Positions 29,007 through 37,159 of a stretch of DNA of 64,000 nucleotides are shown here, one piece after another. The notes under the pieces were generated by a model. That model did no database searches, was not told where the DNA came from, and saw only the letters and a list, made by a program, of their open reading frames with translations. The position numbers were made by a program, and so were the translations under genes. Position 1 is the first letter of the stretch; every line of letters begins with the position of its first letter. Origin of the DNA: Lysobacter sp. cf310 (GTDB lineage Bacteria; Pseudomonadota; Gammaproteobacteria; Xanthomonadales; Xanthomonadaceae); contig NZ_FOSS01000002.1 in the NCBI RefSeq assembly GCF_900114355.1, positions 449,491-513,490 on the forward strand. Direction: 5' to 3'.

Positions 29007-30785
29007 TCAGCTGGGCCGCGGCAGTTCCACGCGCACTTGCAGACCGCCCTGCACGCCCGGCGCGAGCGCGATGTCGCCGCCGTGTCCGCGGATAACGCTG
29101 CGCGCGATCGACAGCCCCAGGCCGGAACCGCCGGCATGGCGCGCGCCGGCATCGCCCAGGCGCCGGAACGGCGCGAACGCGTGTTCGTATTGCTCGGGCG
29201 GAATGCCGGGGCCTGCGTCGACCACGGTCACGCGCAGAGCCTGCTCGGTTTCCTGCAGCGAGACCCGCACGCGGTCGCCGTAACGGCAGCCGTTGTCGAT
29301 CAGATTGGCGAACGCGCGCCGCATCGCGATCGGCTGACAGGGCAGATAGGCATGATCGGGCCCGTCGTAGAGCGCGTCGCCGCCGGCGTCGGCGACGTCG
29401 TCGCACAGACTGATCAGCAGCGAGGCCAGGTCGACGGTCTGGTGCGGCTCCAGGCTGGCATCCTCGCCGGCGAAGGCCAGGCAGCCGGAGATCATGGTTT
29501 CCATCTGCGCGATTTCGGCCAGCAGGCGCTCGCGGTGGCCGTCGTCCACGTACTCGGCGTACAGGCGCATGCGCGTGAGCGGCGTGCGCAGATCGTGCGA
29601 GATCGCCGCCAGCTGCTGGGTGCGGTCGTCGACGAAGCGCTTCAGCCGCACCTGCATTTCGTTGAACTTGTGCGCGATCGTCGCGTATTCGGGAATGGTC
29701 ATGCCTTCGATCGGCGTCGGCTCGCGCTCGCGCCCGAGGCGCTCGGCGGCCTGCGACAGCTTGGTCAGCGGCTGCAGGAAGCTGCGCGCGGTCCACATCG
29801 ATAAGCCGGCGACCGCGACGATCAGCAGGGCCATGCCGCTGAGCTTGAACAGGTGGTGCAGCCAGCGCGGACTCGGCCGGCCCGGGCTGGCCAGCAACCA
29901 GCCGCCGTCGGGCAGCTCGATCGCCACCGACATGCGCGGCAGCGCCTCTTCCGCGCGCAGACCGTCCAGGAACGGCGGCCCCGCCACCGGGCCCAGGACC
30001 ATGCCGATCCGCCCCATCAGCGTAGTCGCGGGCGGCGCGTCGACGCGGCGCAGTGCGATGTTCGGCGGCAAGGCCACGCCGGCGGGGTCGCGCAAGGCGG
30101 CCATGCGCGGCAGGGTCTCGGGCGTCGGCGGCGCCCAGGCCGGCTCGGTCTGGGCGGGCGTAGCCGGCGGCAGCGCGACCGCGCTCTGCTTCGTCAACAG
30201 CGCGGGCGCGAATTCGGAGGCGTCCTGGTTGGCGGCCGGCACGGTCGGCGCCGACGCGACCACGCCGGGGCTGGGCAGCGCGGTGATGGTGACCATGCCG
30301 GCCGCCGGGCGCGCGGCCACCGACAGAATCTCGCCGCGCTCGGCGCCCTGACGCGGCACCACCACGGTCACCTGGCGCACGCCGCGGCCGTGTTCGTCGG
30401 GCAGCACGTTCATCGATACCGCGTAGGCGCCACCGCTGGTGTCGGGGCTTTCGACCAGGCGCCGGCGCATGCTTTCGATCAGGCCCGACAGCGGCGGGCC
30501 ATGGCGATCGTCGCTGGGCGGCAGCAAGGCGAACTCGAGCTTGCGCCGGTGCCTGGCCTCCTCGGCCGCGGCCGCGCGCTGCGCCTGCGGCAAGGCGGCG
30601 ATCATCGCGCGCACGTCCAGCGCCTGCTGCACCAGCGATTGCTCGTCGACCAGGGTCGGCCCGGCCGAACGCAGGGCCATGCCGATCGCGATGTCGATCA
30701 GCAGGGTCATGGCCATGGTCGACAGCACCACGATCGCGATGCGCGGCGCCAGCCGCATCCGCGACAAGGACAGGCGCGCCTTCAT
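29007..30785 (-). CDS. Two-component sensor histidine kinase with long periplasmic domain
   Basis: 592 residues. TM1 at about 15-36 (IAIVVLSTMAMTLLIDIAIG) and TM2 at about 318-338 bracket a periplasmic domain of nearly 280 residues rich in Ala and Pro (for example ALPPATPAQTEPAWAPPTPE). Then HAMP, a HisKA motif ISHDLRTPLTRM with His397, and an HATPase with NLIDNGCRYGD (N box), DAGPGIPPE (G1) and GSGLGLSIARSVIRGHGG (G2). Autophosphorylation at His397 and transfer to the partner regulator encoded just upstream. The ATG is 10 bases after the regulator stop. The stimulus is unknown, and the sensor domain matches no family I recognise. Confidence 0.92.
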   Translation of the reverse strand: MKARLSLSRMRLAPRIAIVVLSTMAMTLLIDIAIGMALRSAGPTLVDEQSLVQQALDVRAMIAALPQAQRAAAAEEARHRRKLEFALLPPSDDRHGPPLSGLIESMRRRLVESPDTSGGAYAVSMNVLPDEHGRGVRQVTVVVPRQGAERGEILSVAARPAAGMVTITALPSPGVVASAPTVPAANQDASEFAPALLTKQSAVALPPATPAQTEPAWAPPTPETLPRMAALRDPAGVALPPNIALRRVDAPPATTLMGRIGMVLGPVAGPPFLDGLRAEEALPRMSVAIELPDGGWLLASPGRPSPRWLHHLFKLSGMALLIVAVAGLSMWTARSFLQPLTKLSQAAERLGREREPTPIEGMTIPEYATIAHKFNEMQVRLKRFVDDRTQQLAAISHDLRTPLTRMRLYAEYVDDGHRERLLAEIAQMETMISGCLAFAGEDASLEPHQTVDLASLLISLCDDVADAGGDALYDGPDHAYLPCQPIAMRRAFANLIDNGCRYGDRVRVSLQETEQALRVTVVDAGPGIPPEQYEHAFAPFRRLGDAGARHAGGSGLGLSIARSVIRGHGGDIALAPGVQGGLQVRVELPRPS

Positions 30786-30795
30786 CGGTCCCGCC

Positions 30796-31545
30796 TCACC
30801 GCGCGCGCGCCTCGCCGGCGACGCTGACGTCGGCGGCGAAGATATAGCCCTCGTTGCGCACGGTCTTGATCAGGTTCGGGCGCTGCGGACTGTCCTCGAT
30901 CTTGCGCCGCAGGCGGCTGATCTGGACGTCGATGCTGCGGTCGTAGGGCGTGAGCACGCGGCCCTTGACCAGGTCGATCAACTGATCGCGCGAGAGCACG
31001 CGCTGCGGGTGCTCCAGGAACGCCAGCAGCAGGTCGAACTCGCCGCTGGTGAGGTCGGTGAGCGCGCCCTGCGGCGAGACCAGGCTGCGGTGGCGCGCAT
31101 TGAGCTTCCAGCCCATGAAGGCGTACTCCGAGCCGCCGCGCGCGGCCCCGCGCCAGTCGGCGTCGGCGCGGCGCAGCAGGGCGCGGATGCGCGCGAGCAG
31201 TTCGCGCGGGTTGAAAGGCTTGGCGATGTAGTCGTCCGCGCCCAGCTCCAGCCCGACCACGCGGTCGGTGTCGCCGTTCATGGCGGTCAGCAGGATCACC
31301 GGCACCTGGCTGCTGCTGCGCAGCTTGCGGCACAGGGTGAAGCCGTCGTCGCCGGGCATCATCACGTCCAGCAGCACCACGCTGACCGGCTCGGCAGCCA
31401 TGCGCTCGGCCATGCCGATGCCGTCGCCGGCCTCGAGCACGCGCATGCCGTGATCGCCGAGGAAGCGGGCGAGCATGGAACGGATGGTGTCGTCGTCGTC
31501 GACGACGAGTACGGTCGGTGCGGCGCTGGCGTAGGCGGATCCCAT
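30796..31545 (-). CDS. OmpR/PhoB-family response regulator
   Basis: 249 residues starting MGSAYASAAPTVLVVDDDDT. Receiver domain with Asp60 as phosphoacceptor (VVLLDVMMPG), acidic pocket at 16-18, and Lys108 (YIAKPFNPREL). C-terminal winged helix (about 145-240): LTSGEFDLLLAFLEHPQRVL and RSIDVQISRLRRKIEDSPQR ... LIKTVRNEGYIF. First gene of a two-gene minus-strand unit with the kinase. A long open frame extends upstream of the chosen ATG over the neighbouring gene but has no domain sense. The ATG is 132 bases from the divergent monooxygenase gene. Confidence 0.94.
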   Translation of the reverse strand: MGSAYASAAPTVLVVDDDDTIRSMLARFLGDHGMRVLEAGDGIGMAERMAAEPVSVVLLDVMMPGDDGFTLCRKLRSSSQVPVILLTAMNGDTDRVVGLELGADDYIAKPFNPRELLARIRALLRRADADWRGAARGGSEYAFMGWKLNARHRSLVSPQGALTDLTSGEFDLLLAFLEHPQRVLSRDQLIDLVKGRVLTPYDRSIDVQISRLRRKIEDSPQRPNLIKTVRNEGYIFAADVSVAGEARAR

Positions 31546-31677
31546 GGGGCGCAGGTTAAACGAAGGCCGGGGGCGGCCCATGCTCTGTAACACAGTGAAA
31601 CAAAACGATGGATAGCCGAAATCGCCCGGGCGCGCGCGCTGCCTAGGATTCGAGGGGTCGCCGCCCCCACGGTCCGA

Positions 31678-32985
31678 ATGCCGCGCATGTCTTCTTCGAC
31701 GTTGCAGCTCTCCCCCGCCCTGCGCCGCGCCGTCCCGGCCGATGCCGCGCCCCTCCCCACCCCCAGCGCCATGCCGCGCGCCGCCGCCCAAGCCCGCCAC
31801 CCGCTGCGCGGGCGCAAGGTCGCGGTGGTCGGGGCCAGCCTGGGCGGCCTGTGCCTGGCCCGACTGCTGCAGCGCCAGGGCATCGAGGTCGAAGTCCACG
31901 AGGCGCGCAGCGCCAGCGACCCGGCCTGGTACCGGCGTAGCCTGGCGATCGACCGCGAGCCGGCGATCAAGGCCCTGCGTGCGGCCGAACTGGGGCCGCT
32001 GTTCGAACGCTGCTGCGAGCGCGAGCGCGCCTACACCCGCCTGGTCGACGCACAGGGCCGGCGCCAGCGCGACCGCGCCCTGCCCGCGCGCGCCCTGCCG
32101 CAGTGGCGGATCGAATACGGCCTGCTGCGCGATCTGCTGCTCAACAGCCTCGAACCCGGCAGCGTGATCTGGGGCCGCCGCTTCACCTCCTTGACCGGCG
32201 CGCCCGACGGCAGCCAGCGCCTGAACTTCGCCAACGGTGCGCGCGGCAGCGCCGACCTGGTGATCGGCGCCGACGGCGCCTGCTCGCTGCTGCGCCCGTA
32301 TGCGACGCCCAGCGGCCTGCGCTATTCCGGCGTGACCCTGATCGAAGCGCAGGTACCGCTGCCGGAGCTGCGCGTGCCGCGCATCGCCTTGTGGCTGGAT
32401 CAGGACCGGCTGGCGGTGCGCGACGCCGACGCGGCCCTGATCGCGCAGCGCAACAGCCTGCGCGGCATGGACCTGCGCATCGCCCTGCGGGTGCCGCGCG
32501 ACTGGTCGCTGCGCGGCGTGGACTGGAACGATTCGGCGCAGGCGCGCGGCCTGCTGCGCCAGCAGCTCGCGCATTGGGATCCCAAGTTCCTGCGCCTGAT
32601 CGACGCCGCCGAACCGCGCTTCGCCGCGCGCGCCCTGCTGACCAGCGCGCCCGATCGCGCCTGGGCCGAGCGCGGCGCGATGACCCTGTTGGGCGCGTCC
32701 GCGCGCATGGCGCCGATGCTGCTGAACGACCGCAAGAGCGGCGAACTGCAGGACGCGCTGGAGCTCGCGCAGGCACTGACTTCGTCGCGCCACCGCGACT
32801 CGATCGCGGCCGCGCTGGCCGACTACGAACGCGGCCTGCTGGCGCGTGCGGTCGATGAAGGCCGCGACGCCCAGCGCGTGCTCGCCGCCCTGCTGCCGCA
32901 ACCCAGCGTGATCGGCCCGGCGCGCTCCTGGCGTTCGATGGCGCGCAGCCTGGGCAGCCTCGCCGGCCGGTGGCTGCCGCGATGA
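31678..32985 (+). CDS. FAD-dependent monooxygenase-like protein
   Basis: 435 residues. The first 45 are Ala/Pro-rich and carry no motif. The Rossmann motif for FAD is VAVVGASLGGLCLARLL (about 48-64), followed by VHEARS, and a second nucleotide motif VIGADGACSLLR (about 195). The third landmark of the family, normally GDAAH, reads LLGASARMAPMLLND, so the aspartate that contacts the FAD ribityl is replaced. This fold (TetX / salicylate hydroxylase class) hydroxylates aromatic or lipid-like substrates with NAD(P)H and oxygen; the missing Asp makes activity uncertain. The stop overlaps the next gene's ATG. The 132-base region before it also holds the promoter of the divergent regulator. Confidence 0.75.
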   Translation: MPRMSSSTLQLSPALRRAVPADAAPLPTPSAMPRAAAQARHPLRGRKVAVVGASLGGLCLARLLQRQGIEVEVHEARSASDPAWYRRSLAIDREPAIKALRAAELGPLFERCCERERAYTRLVDAQGRRQRDRALPARALPQWRIEYGLLRDLLLNSLEPGSVIWGRRFTSLTGAPDGSQRLNFANGARGSADLVIGADGACSLLRPYATPSGLRYSGVTLIEAQVPLPELRVPRIALWLDQDRLAVRDADAALIAQRNSLRGMDLRIALRVPRDWSLRGVDWNDSAQARGLLRQQLAHWDPKFLRLIDAAEPRFAARALLTSAPDRAWAERGAMTLLGASARMAPMLLNDRKSGELQDALELAQALTSSRHRDSIAAALADYERGLLARAVDEGRDAQRVLAALLPQPSVIGPARSWRSMARSLGSLAGRWLPR

Positions 32986-33404
32986 ACCTGACCGGCACCT
33001 GGCCCCTGCACGCCCTGCCCGACAGCGCCTCGACGCCCAGCGGCGGACGCGGCCGCAGCATTACCGCGCACGCCGCCGCCGCGACCGAACGCACCGCGAC
33101 CCTGGCCTCGGCCCTGACCGACGCCTTCGGCAATCCCAAGCGCGGCCAGATCCTGTTCTACGCCGCCAGCGCGCCGGGGCTCAGCATCGGCGACCTGTCC
33201 AGCCTGCTCGGCTGCAGCGTGTCGCTGGCCTCGCAATACGTGGCGCAACTGGAACACCAGGGCTGGCTGGCGGTGATCAGCGACGGCCGCCGCCGCCGCG
33301 TGCGCGTGGCCGACGAGAGCCGGCGCCTGGCGATCGAAACCCTGCGCACGATGGCCGACGAACTCGGGCCGATGGCGCCGCTGCGGGCGGTGGGCGAGCG
33401 CTAG
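32982..33404 (+). CDS. Small winged-helix (ArsR/MarR-like) transcriptional regulator
   Basis: 140 residues. ATG at 32982 overlaps the previous stop as ATGA, so it is translationally coupled to the flavoprotein. A winged-helix domain spans about 45-110: RGQILFYAASAPGLSIGDLS, LLGCSVSLASQYVAQLEHQG (recognition helix), and a wing LAVISDGRRRRVRVADESRR. No cysteine or histidine metal site typical of ArsR sensors is visible, so its effector is unknown. It probably controls its own operon, or the flavoprotein's substrate response. Confidence 0.72.
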   Translation: MNLTGTWPLHALPDSASTPSGGRGRSITAHAAAATERTATLASALTDAFGNPKRGQILFYAASAPGLSIGDLSSLLGCSVSLASQYVAQLEHQGWLAVISDGRRRRVRVADESRRLAIETLRTMADELGPMAPLRAVGER

Positions 33405-33596
33405 CCGCGCCGCAACGTCGAGCGATGGGGCCTGGGCGGAGGCGGTGCGCGCGGAGCGCCCCGACCTGCCGCCGCAGTTGGTGCTCGCGCCCGCGGCCTG
33501 AGCCCGACCGCGGCGCGCGCTCGCTGCGCCGCCGCGTGTCTTGCCGCCGGAAAGCAGTACGCTGACCGCTGCCGTACCCGGTATCGGAACGCCGCC

Positions 33597-35126
33597 ATGC
33601 CCTTCTCTCGCTCTTGCCTCCTCGTGCTGTTGTGCCTGATCGCCTGGCCGACGCTGGCGCAGACGCCCAAGGTCGCGGCGGCGGCGACGGCGCGCGTGCA
33701 GGCGCAGGGCGAAGCGCCGGTGTTCGTGCTGATGAAAACCTCCGCCGCCGCGCCCGGCGCGCGCGACGCGTCCGCGGCGCGCCTGCATCCGCAGGTCCGA
33801 CTGGACGTGGATGCGGTGCTGGCCGCGCTGCCGCGACGCGCGCAGGGCCGCGTGCTGCGCCGCTACCAGCGCGTGCCCGGCTTCGCGCTGCGCGCCGACG
33901 CCGCGACCCTGGCCGCGCTCGCGCGCGATCCGCGCGTGGCGCGGGTCGACCTGGACGTCGGCGGCTCCGGCGGCGCGATCGCGCCGGACAACGCGCTGGT
34001 GCTCAACAACCTGCACGAAGTCGCGGGCGCGGGGTACTCCGGCGCCGGCATGAAGGTCGCGGTGATCGACACCGGCATCGACACCGATCATCCCGATTTC
34101 GCCGGCCGCCTCGTCGGCCAGGCCTGCTTCTGCAGCGTCGGCGGCGGCTGCTGTCCCAACGGCGGCGCCACCCAGAGCGGCGCCGGCTCGGCCGAGGACG
34201 ATCACGGCCACGGCAGCAATGTCGCCGGCATCATCGGCGGCAACGGCACGGTCGCGCCGCGCGGCGCGCTGCCGCAGGTCAGCCTGGTCGCGGTCAAGGT
34301 GCTGGATCGCAACAACCGCTTCTGCTGCATCGCCGACATCGTCGCCGCGCTGGACTGGGTCGCGACCAACCATCCCGACGTCGACGCGGTGAACCTCAGC
34401 CTGGGCACCGATGCGCAGTTCGTCGGCGACTGCGACAGCGCCACCGCCTGGACCCAGGCGATGGCGGTGGCGATCGGCAACCTCAACGCCCAGGGCGCGG
34501 TGGTCACGGTGTCCAGCGGCAATCAGGGCAGCCTCAACGCGATGGCCGCACCGGCTTGCGTGCGCAACGCCGTGTCCACCGGCGCGACCTGGGACTTCGC
34601 CGGTGGCCCGATCACCTACCTGGGCTGCAGCGAAACCTCGACCGCGCCCCTGCAACCGACCTGCTTCGCCAACCGCAGCGCCACCACCGACCTGTTCGGC
34701 GCCAGCGCCTTCGTGACCGCGGCCGGCCTGAACGGCGGCAGCTCCACCTTCGGCGGCACCTCGCAAGCGGCGCCGCAGGCCTGCGCCTGCGCGACGGCGC
34801 TGAAACAGGCGGCGCCGGCCAGCACCGTGGCCCAGCGCATGGAGGCGATGACTCTGTCGAGCACGCGCATCCAGGACCCCGCCAGCGGCCGCAGCTACCC
34901 GCTGCTGAACTGCCGCGACGCCTTCGGCCTGCTCAATCCCGAGGTGTTCGGGCCGCTGCCGATGAACGGCTCGCAGCCGCTGATCCCGCCCGCCGATCCG
35001 CCGGCCGGCTTGAGCGGCGCGGCCAGACCGACGCCGAAGTCGGCGCCGCTGCCGTCCACGCCGCGCGTCGCGCCCGCGCGCGAGGCGCGCGAATCGCGGC
35101 TGCGCGGGGCCCTGCGCCTGCGCTGA
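33597..35126 (+). CDS. Secreted subtilisin-like serine protease (S8), cysteine-rich
   Basis: 509 residues. Signal peptide to about 21 (SCLLVLLCLIAWPTLAQ). A short propeptide region (about 25-130) includes EAPVFVLMKTS. The catalytic triad is visible: Asp in VAVIDTGIDTDHPDF, His in DDHGHGSNVAGII, Ser in STFGGTSQAAP. A loop between Asp and His is rich in cysteines (ACFCSVGGGCCPNGG). The C-terminal 60 residues are Pro/Ala/Arg-rich (PTPKSAPLPSTPRVAPAR), possibly a disordered tail. It is extracellular and probably nutritional or lytic, as typical of Lysobacter. It is not related closely to the second S8 protease in this window. Confidence 0.88.
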   Translation: MPFSRSCLLVLLCLIAWPTLAQTPKVAAAATARVQAQGEAPVFVLMKTSAAAPGARDASAARLHPQVRLDVDAVLAALPRRAQGRVLRRYQRVPGFALRADAATLAALARDPRVARVDLDVGGSGGAIAPDNALVLNNLHEVAGAGYSGAGMKVAVIDTGIDTDHPDFAGRLVGQACFCSVGGGCCPNGGATQSGAGSAEDDHGHGSNVAGIIGGNGTVAPRGALPQVSLVAVKVLDRNNRFCCIADIVAALDWVATNHPDVDAVNLSLGTDAQFVGDCDSATAWTQAMAVAIGNLNAQGAVVTVSSGNQGSLNAMAAPACVRNAVSTGATWDFAGGPITYLGCSETSTAPLQPTCFANRSATTDLFGASAFVTAAGLNGGSSTFGGTSQAAPQACACATALKQAAPASTVAQRMEAMTLSSTRIQDPASGRSYPLLNCRDAFGLLNPEVFGPLPMNGSQPLIPPADPPAGLSGAARPTPKSAPLPSTPRVAPAREARESRLRGALRLR

Positions 35127-35209
35127 ACGCCGCGTCGGCGCCTGTCGCGACTTGACCTCAAGCAGCCTTGAGGTCCTATCCTCCTCGCCATTCCCCCTCC
35201 GGTTCCTGC

Positions 35210-37045
35210 ATGAACACCCCTGCCCCCGTCGACACGGAGGTCGTGCCGGTCGCACGCGCCGCCGGCTCGCGCGGCGACTATTCGGTCGTCGCCGAACTGC
35301 TGCCCTACCTGCGCCCCTATCTGGGCCGGATCCTGCTCGCGCTGGGCATGGTGCTGGCCGCCAAGCTGTTGAACCTGGCCGTGCCGATGGTGCTCAAGCG
35401 CATCGTCGACGGTTTGAACGTCGCCCCCAGCCTGCTGGTGCTGCCGGTCGGCCTGCTGGTCGCCTACGGCGCGGCGCGCGTCGGCACCACCTTGTTCGGC
35501 GAGCTGCGCCAGATCGTGTTCGCGCGGGTGATGGCGCGGACCTCGCGCGAAGTGACCCTGCGCGTGTTCCGCCACCTGCACGGGCTGAGCCTGAAGTTCC
35601 ACCTCGGCCGCCGCACCGGCGGCGTCGCACGCGACGTCGAACGCGGCGGCACCGCGATCACCGACCTGCTCGACTGGACCCTGTACTCGATCGTGCCGGT
35701 GATCCTGGAAGTCAGCCTGGTCACCGCGGTGCTGGTGTGGACCTACGACTGGCGCTTCGCCTGCGTGACCCTGGTCACCTTGGTCGCCTACGGCGCCTGG
35801 ACCTTCGCGGTCACCGAATGGCGCACCCGCTACTACCGCGCCGCGGTCGAGGCCGACACCCGCGCCAACGAACGCGCGGTGGATTCGCTGCTCAACTACG
35901 AGACCGTCAAATACTTCAACAACGAGGCCCACGAAGCCGCGCGCTACGACGACAACCTGCGCTCGCTGGAGAACGCACGGGTCAAGTCGACCAAGACCCT
36001 GGCCATCCTCAACCTGGGCCAGAGCGCGATCGTCGCCATCGGCGTGACCGCGATGATGTGGCTGGCCGCGAGCGGCGTGGTCGCGGGCGAACTCACGGTG
36101 GGCGACCTGGTGCTGGTCAACGCCTACCTGCTGCAGCTGTCGGCGCCGCTGAACATGCTGGGCATGATGTACCGCGAGGTGAAGCAGTCGCTGACCAACA
36201 TGGAGCGATTGTTCGGCTTGCTGGACGAGCGCCACGACGTGCGCGACGCGCCCGGCGCGGTGGCGCTGGCGCCGAGCCGGCCGCGCGTGCGCTTCGAGCA
36301 GGTGCATTTCGGCTACGACCCGCGCCGCGAGATCCTGCGCGGCATCGATTTCGAGATCGCCTCCGGCGGCACGGTGGCGGTGGTCGGGCATTCGGGCTCG
36401 GGCAAGTCGACCCTGGCGCGCCTGCTGTACCGTTTCTACGACGTCGACAGCGGCCGCATCAGCATCGACGGCCACGACCTGCGCGAACTGACCCAGTCCT
36501 CGCTGCGCGGCGCGATCGCGATCGTGCCGCAGGACACGGTGCTGTTCAACGACAGCATCTACTACAACATCCGCTACGGCCGGCCCGAAGCCGAACGCGC
36601 GGAAGTCGAGGCGGCCGCGCGCGCCGCCCACATCCACGACTTCATCGCCGCCCTGCCCGACGGCTACGACACCCCGGTCGGCGAGCGCGGCCTGAAGCTG
36701 TCCGGCGGCGAGAAGCAGCGCGTGGCGATCGCGCGCGCCCTGCTCAAGAACCCCTCGATCCTGATCTTCGACGAAGCCACCTCGGCGCTGGACTCCAAAT
36801 CCGAGCGCGCGATCCAGGCCGAACTGGACCGCATCAGCGTGGGCCGCACCACCCTGGTGATCGCGCACCGGCTGTCGACGGTGATGGACGCCGACCAGAT
36901 CCTGGTCATGGACGCCGGCCGCATCGTCGAGCGCGGCGAACACGGCGAACTGCTGCGCCGCGGCGGCGTGTACGCGCAGATGTGGATGCTGCAGCAGCGC
37001 GAAGCGGAAGCCGGACCCGAAGGCGCGCCGGCCGTCGTGGTCTGA
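35210..37045 (+). CDS. ABC exporter, ATM1/HMT1-type heavy-metal or glutathione-conjugate transporter
   Basis: 611 residues. A six-helix transmembrane domain (about 30-330) is followed by an ATPase: Walker A GHSGSGKST (about 394), signature LSGGEKQR (about 497), Walker B ILIFDEATSALD (about 519). The block HLHGLSLKFHLGRRTGGVARDVERG, with its HLGR-RTGG element, is typical of the Atm1/HMT1 branch (Fe-S or metal-glutathione conjugate export). It is a half-transporter, so functions as a homodimer in the inner membrane. The ATG at 35210 gives the better family start; an upstream start (35168) would add 14 residues. No metal-binding N-terminal extension. Confidence 0.9.
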   Translation: MNTPAPVDTEVVPVARAAGSRGDYSVVAELLPYLRPYLGRILLALGMVLAAKLLNLAVPMVLKRIVDGLNVAPSLLVLPVGLLVAYGAARVGTTLFGELRQIVFARVMARTSREVTLRVFRHLHGLSLKFHLGRRTGGVARDVERGGTAITDLLDWTLYSIVPVILEVSLVTAVLVWTYDWRFACVTLVTLVAYGAWTFAVTEWRTRYYRAAVEADTRANERAVDSLLNYETVKYFNNEAHEAARYDDNLRSLENARVKSTKTLAILNLGQSAIVAIGVTAMMWLAASGVVAGELTVGDLVLVNAYLLQLSAPLNMLGMMYREVKQSLTNMERLFGLLDERHDVRDAPGAVALAPSRPRVRFEQVHFGYDPRREILRGIDFEIASGGTVAVVGHSGSGKSTLARLLYRFYDVDSGRISIDGHDLRELTQSSLRGAIAIVPQDTVLFNDSIYYNIRYGRPEAERAEVEAAARAAHIHDFIAALPDGYDTPVGERGLKLSGGEKQRVAIARALLKNPSILIFDEATSALDSKSERAIQAELDRISVGRTTLVIAHRLSTVMDADQILVMDAGRIVERGEHGELLRRGGVYAQMWMLQQREAEAGPEGAPAVVV

Positions 37046-37055
37046 TCGGCGGCCT

Positions 37056-37097
37056 AAAAAACAGCGGGCCCGCATGGCGCATCCGCCAGCGGGCCCG
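37056..37097 (-). terminator. Terminator shared between autotransporter and ABC exporter genes
   Basis: Long GC stem: CGGGCCCGC (37065-37073) and its partner at 37089-37097, with further pairing TGGCG/CGCCA inside. Minus-strand reading continues into TTTTTT (37061-37056). Being nearly symmetrical it can end both the minus-strand autotransporter transcript and the convergent exporter transcript. Confidence 0.85.
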
Positions 37098-37159
37098 TTG
37101 CATGCAGCGATGACGATCCGCTCCCGACCGGCGCCCTGCGGCGCCGGCCGTGGCCGGCC

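Noticed and set aside
30796-32901. A 701-codon frame joining the response regulator to the region upstream
   Set aside because: The upstream part is antisense to the flavin monooxygenase; the receiver domain begins at the ATG at 31545.
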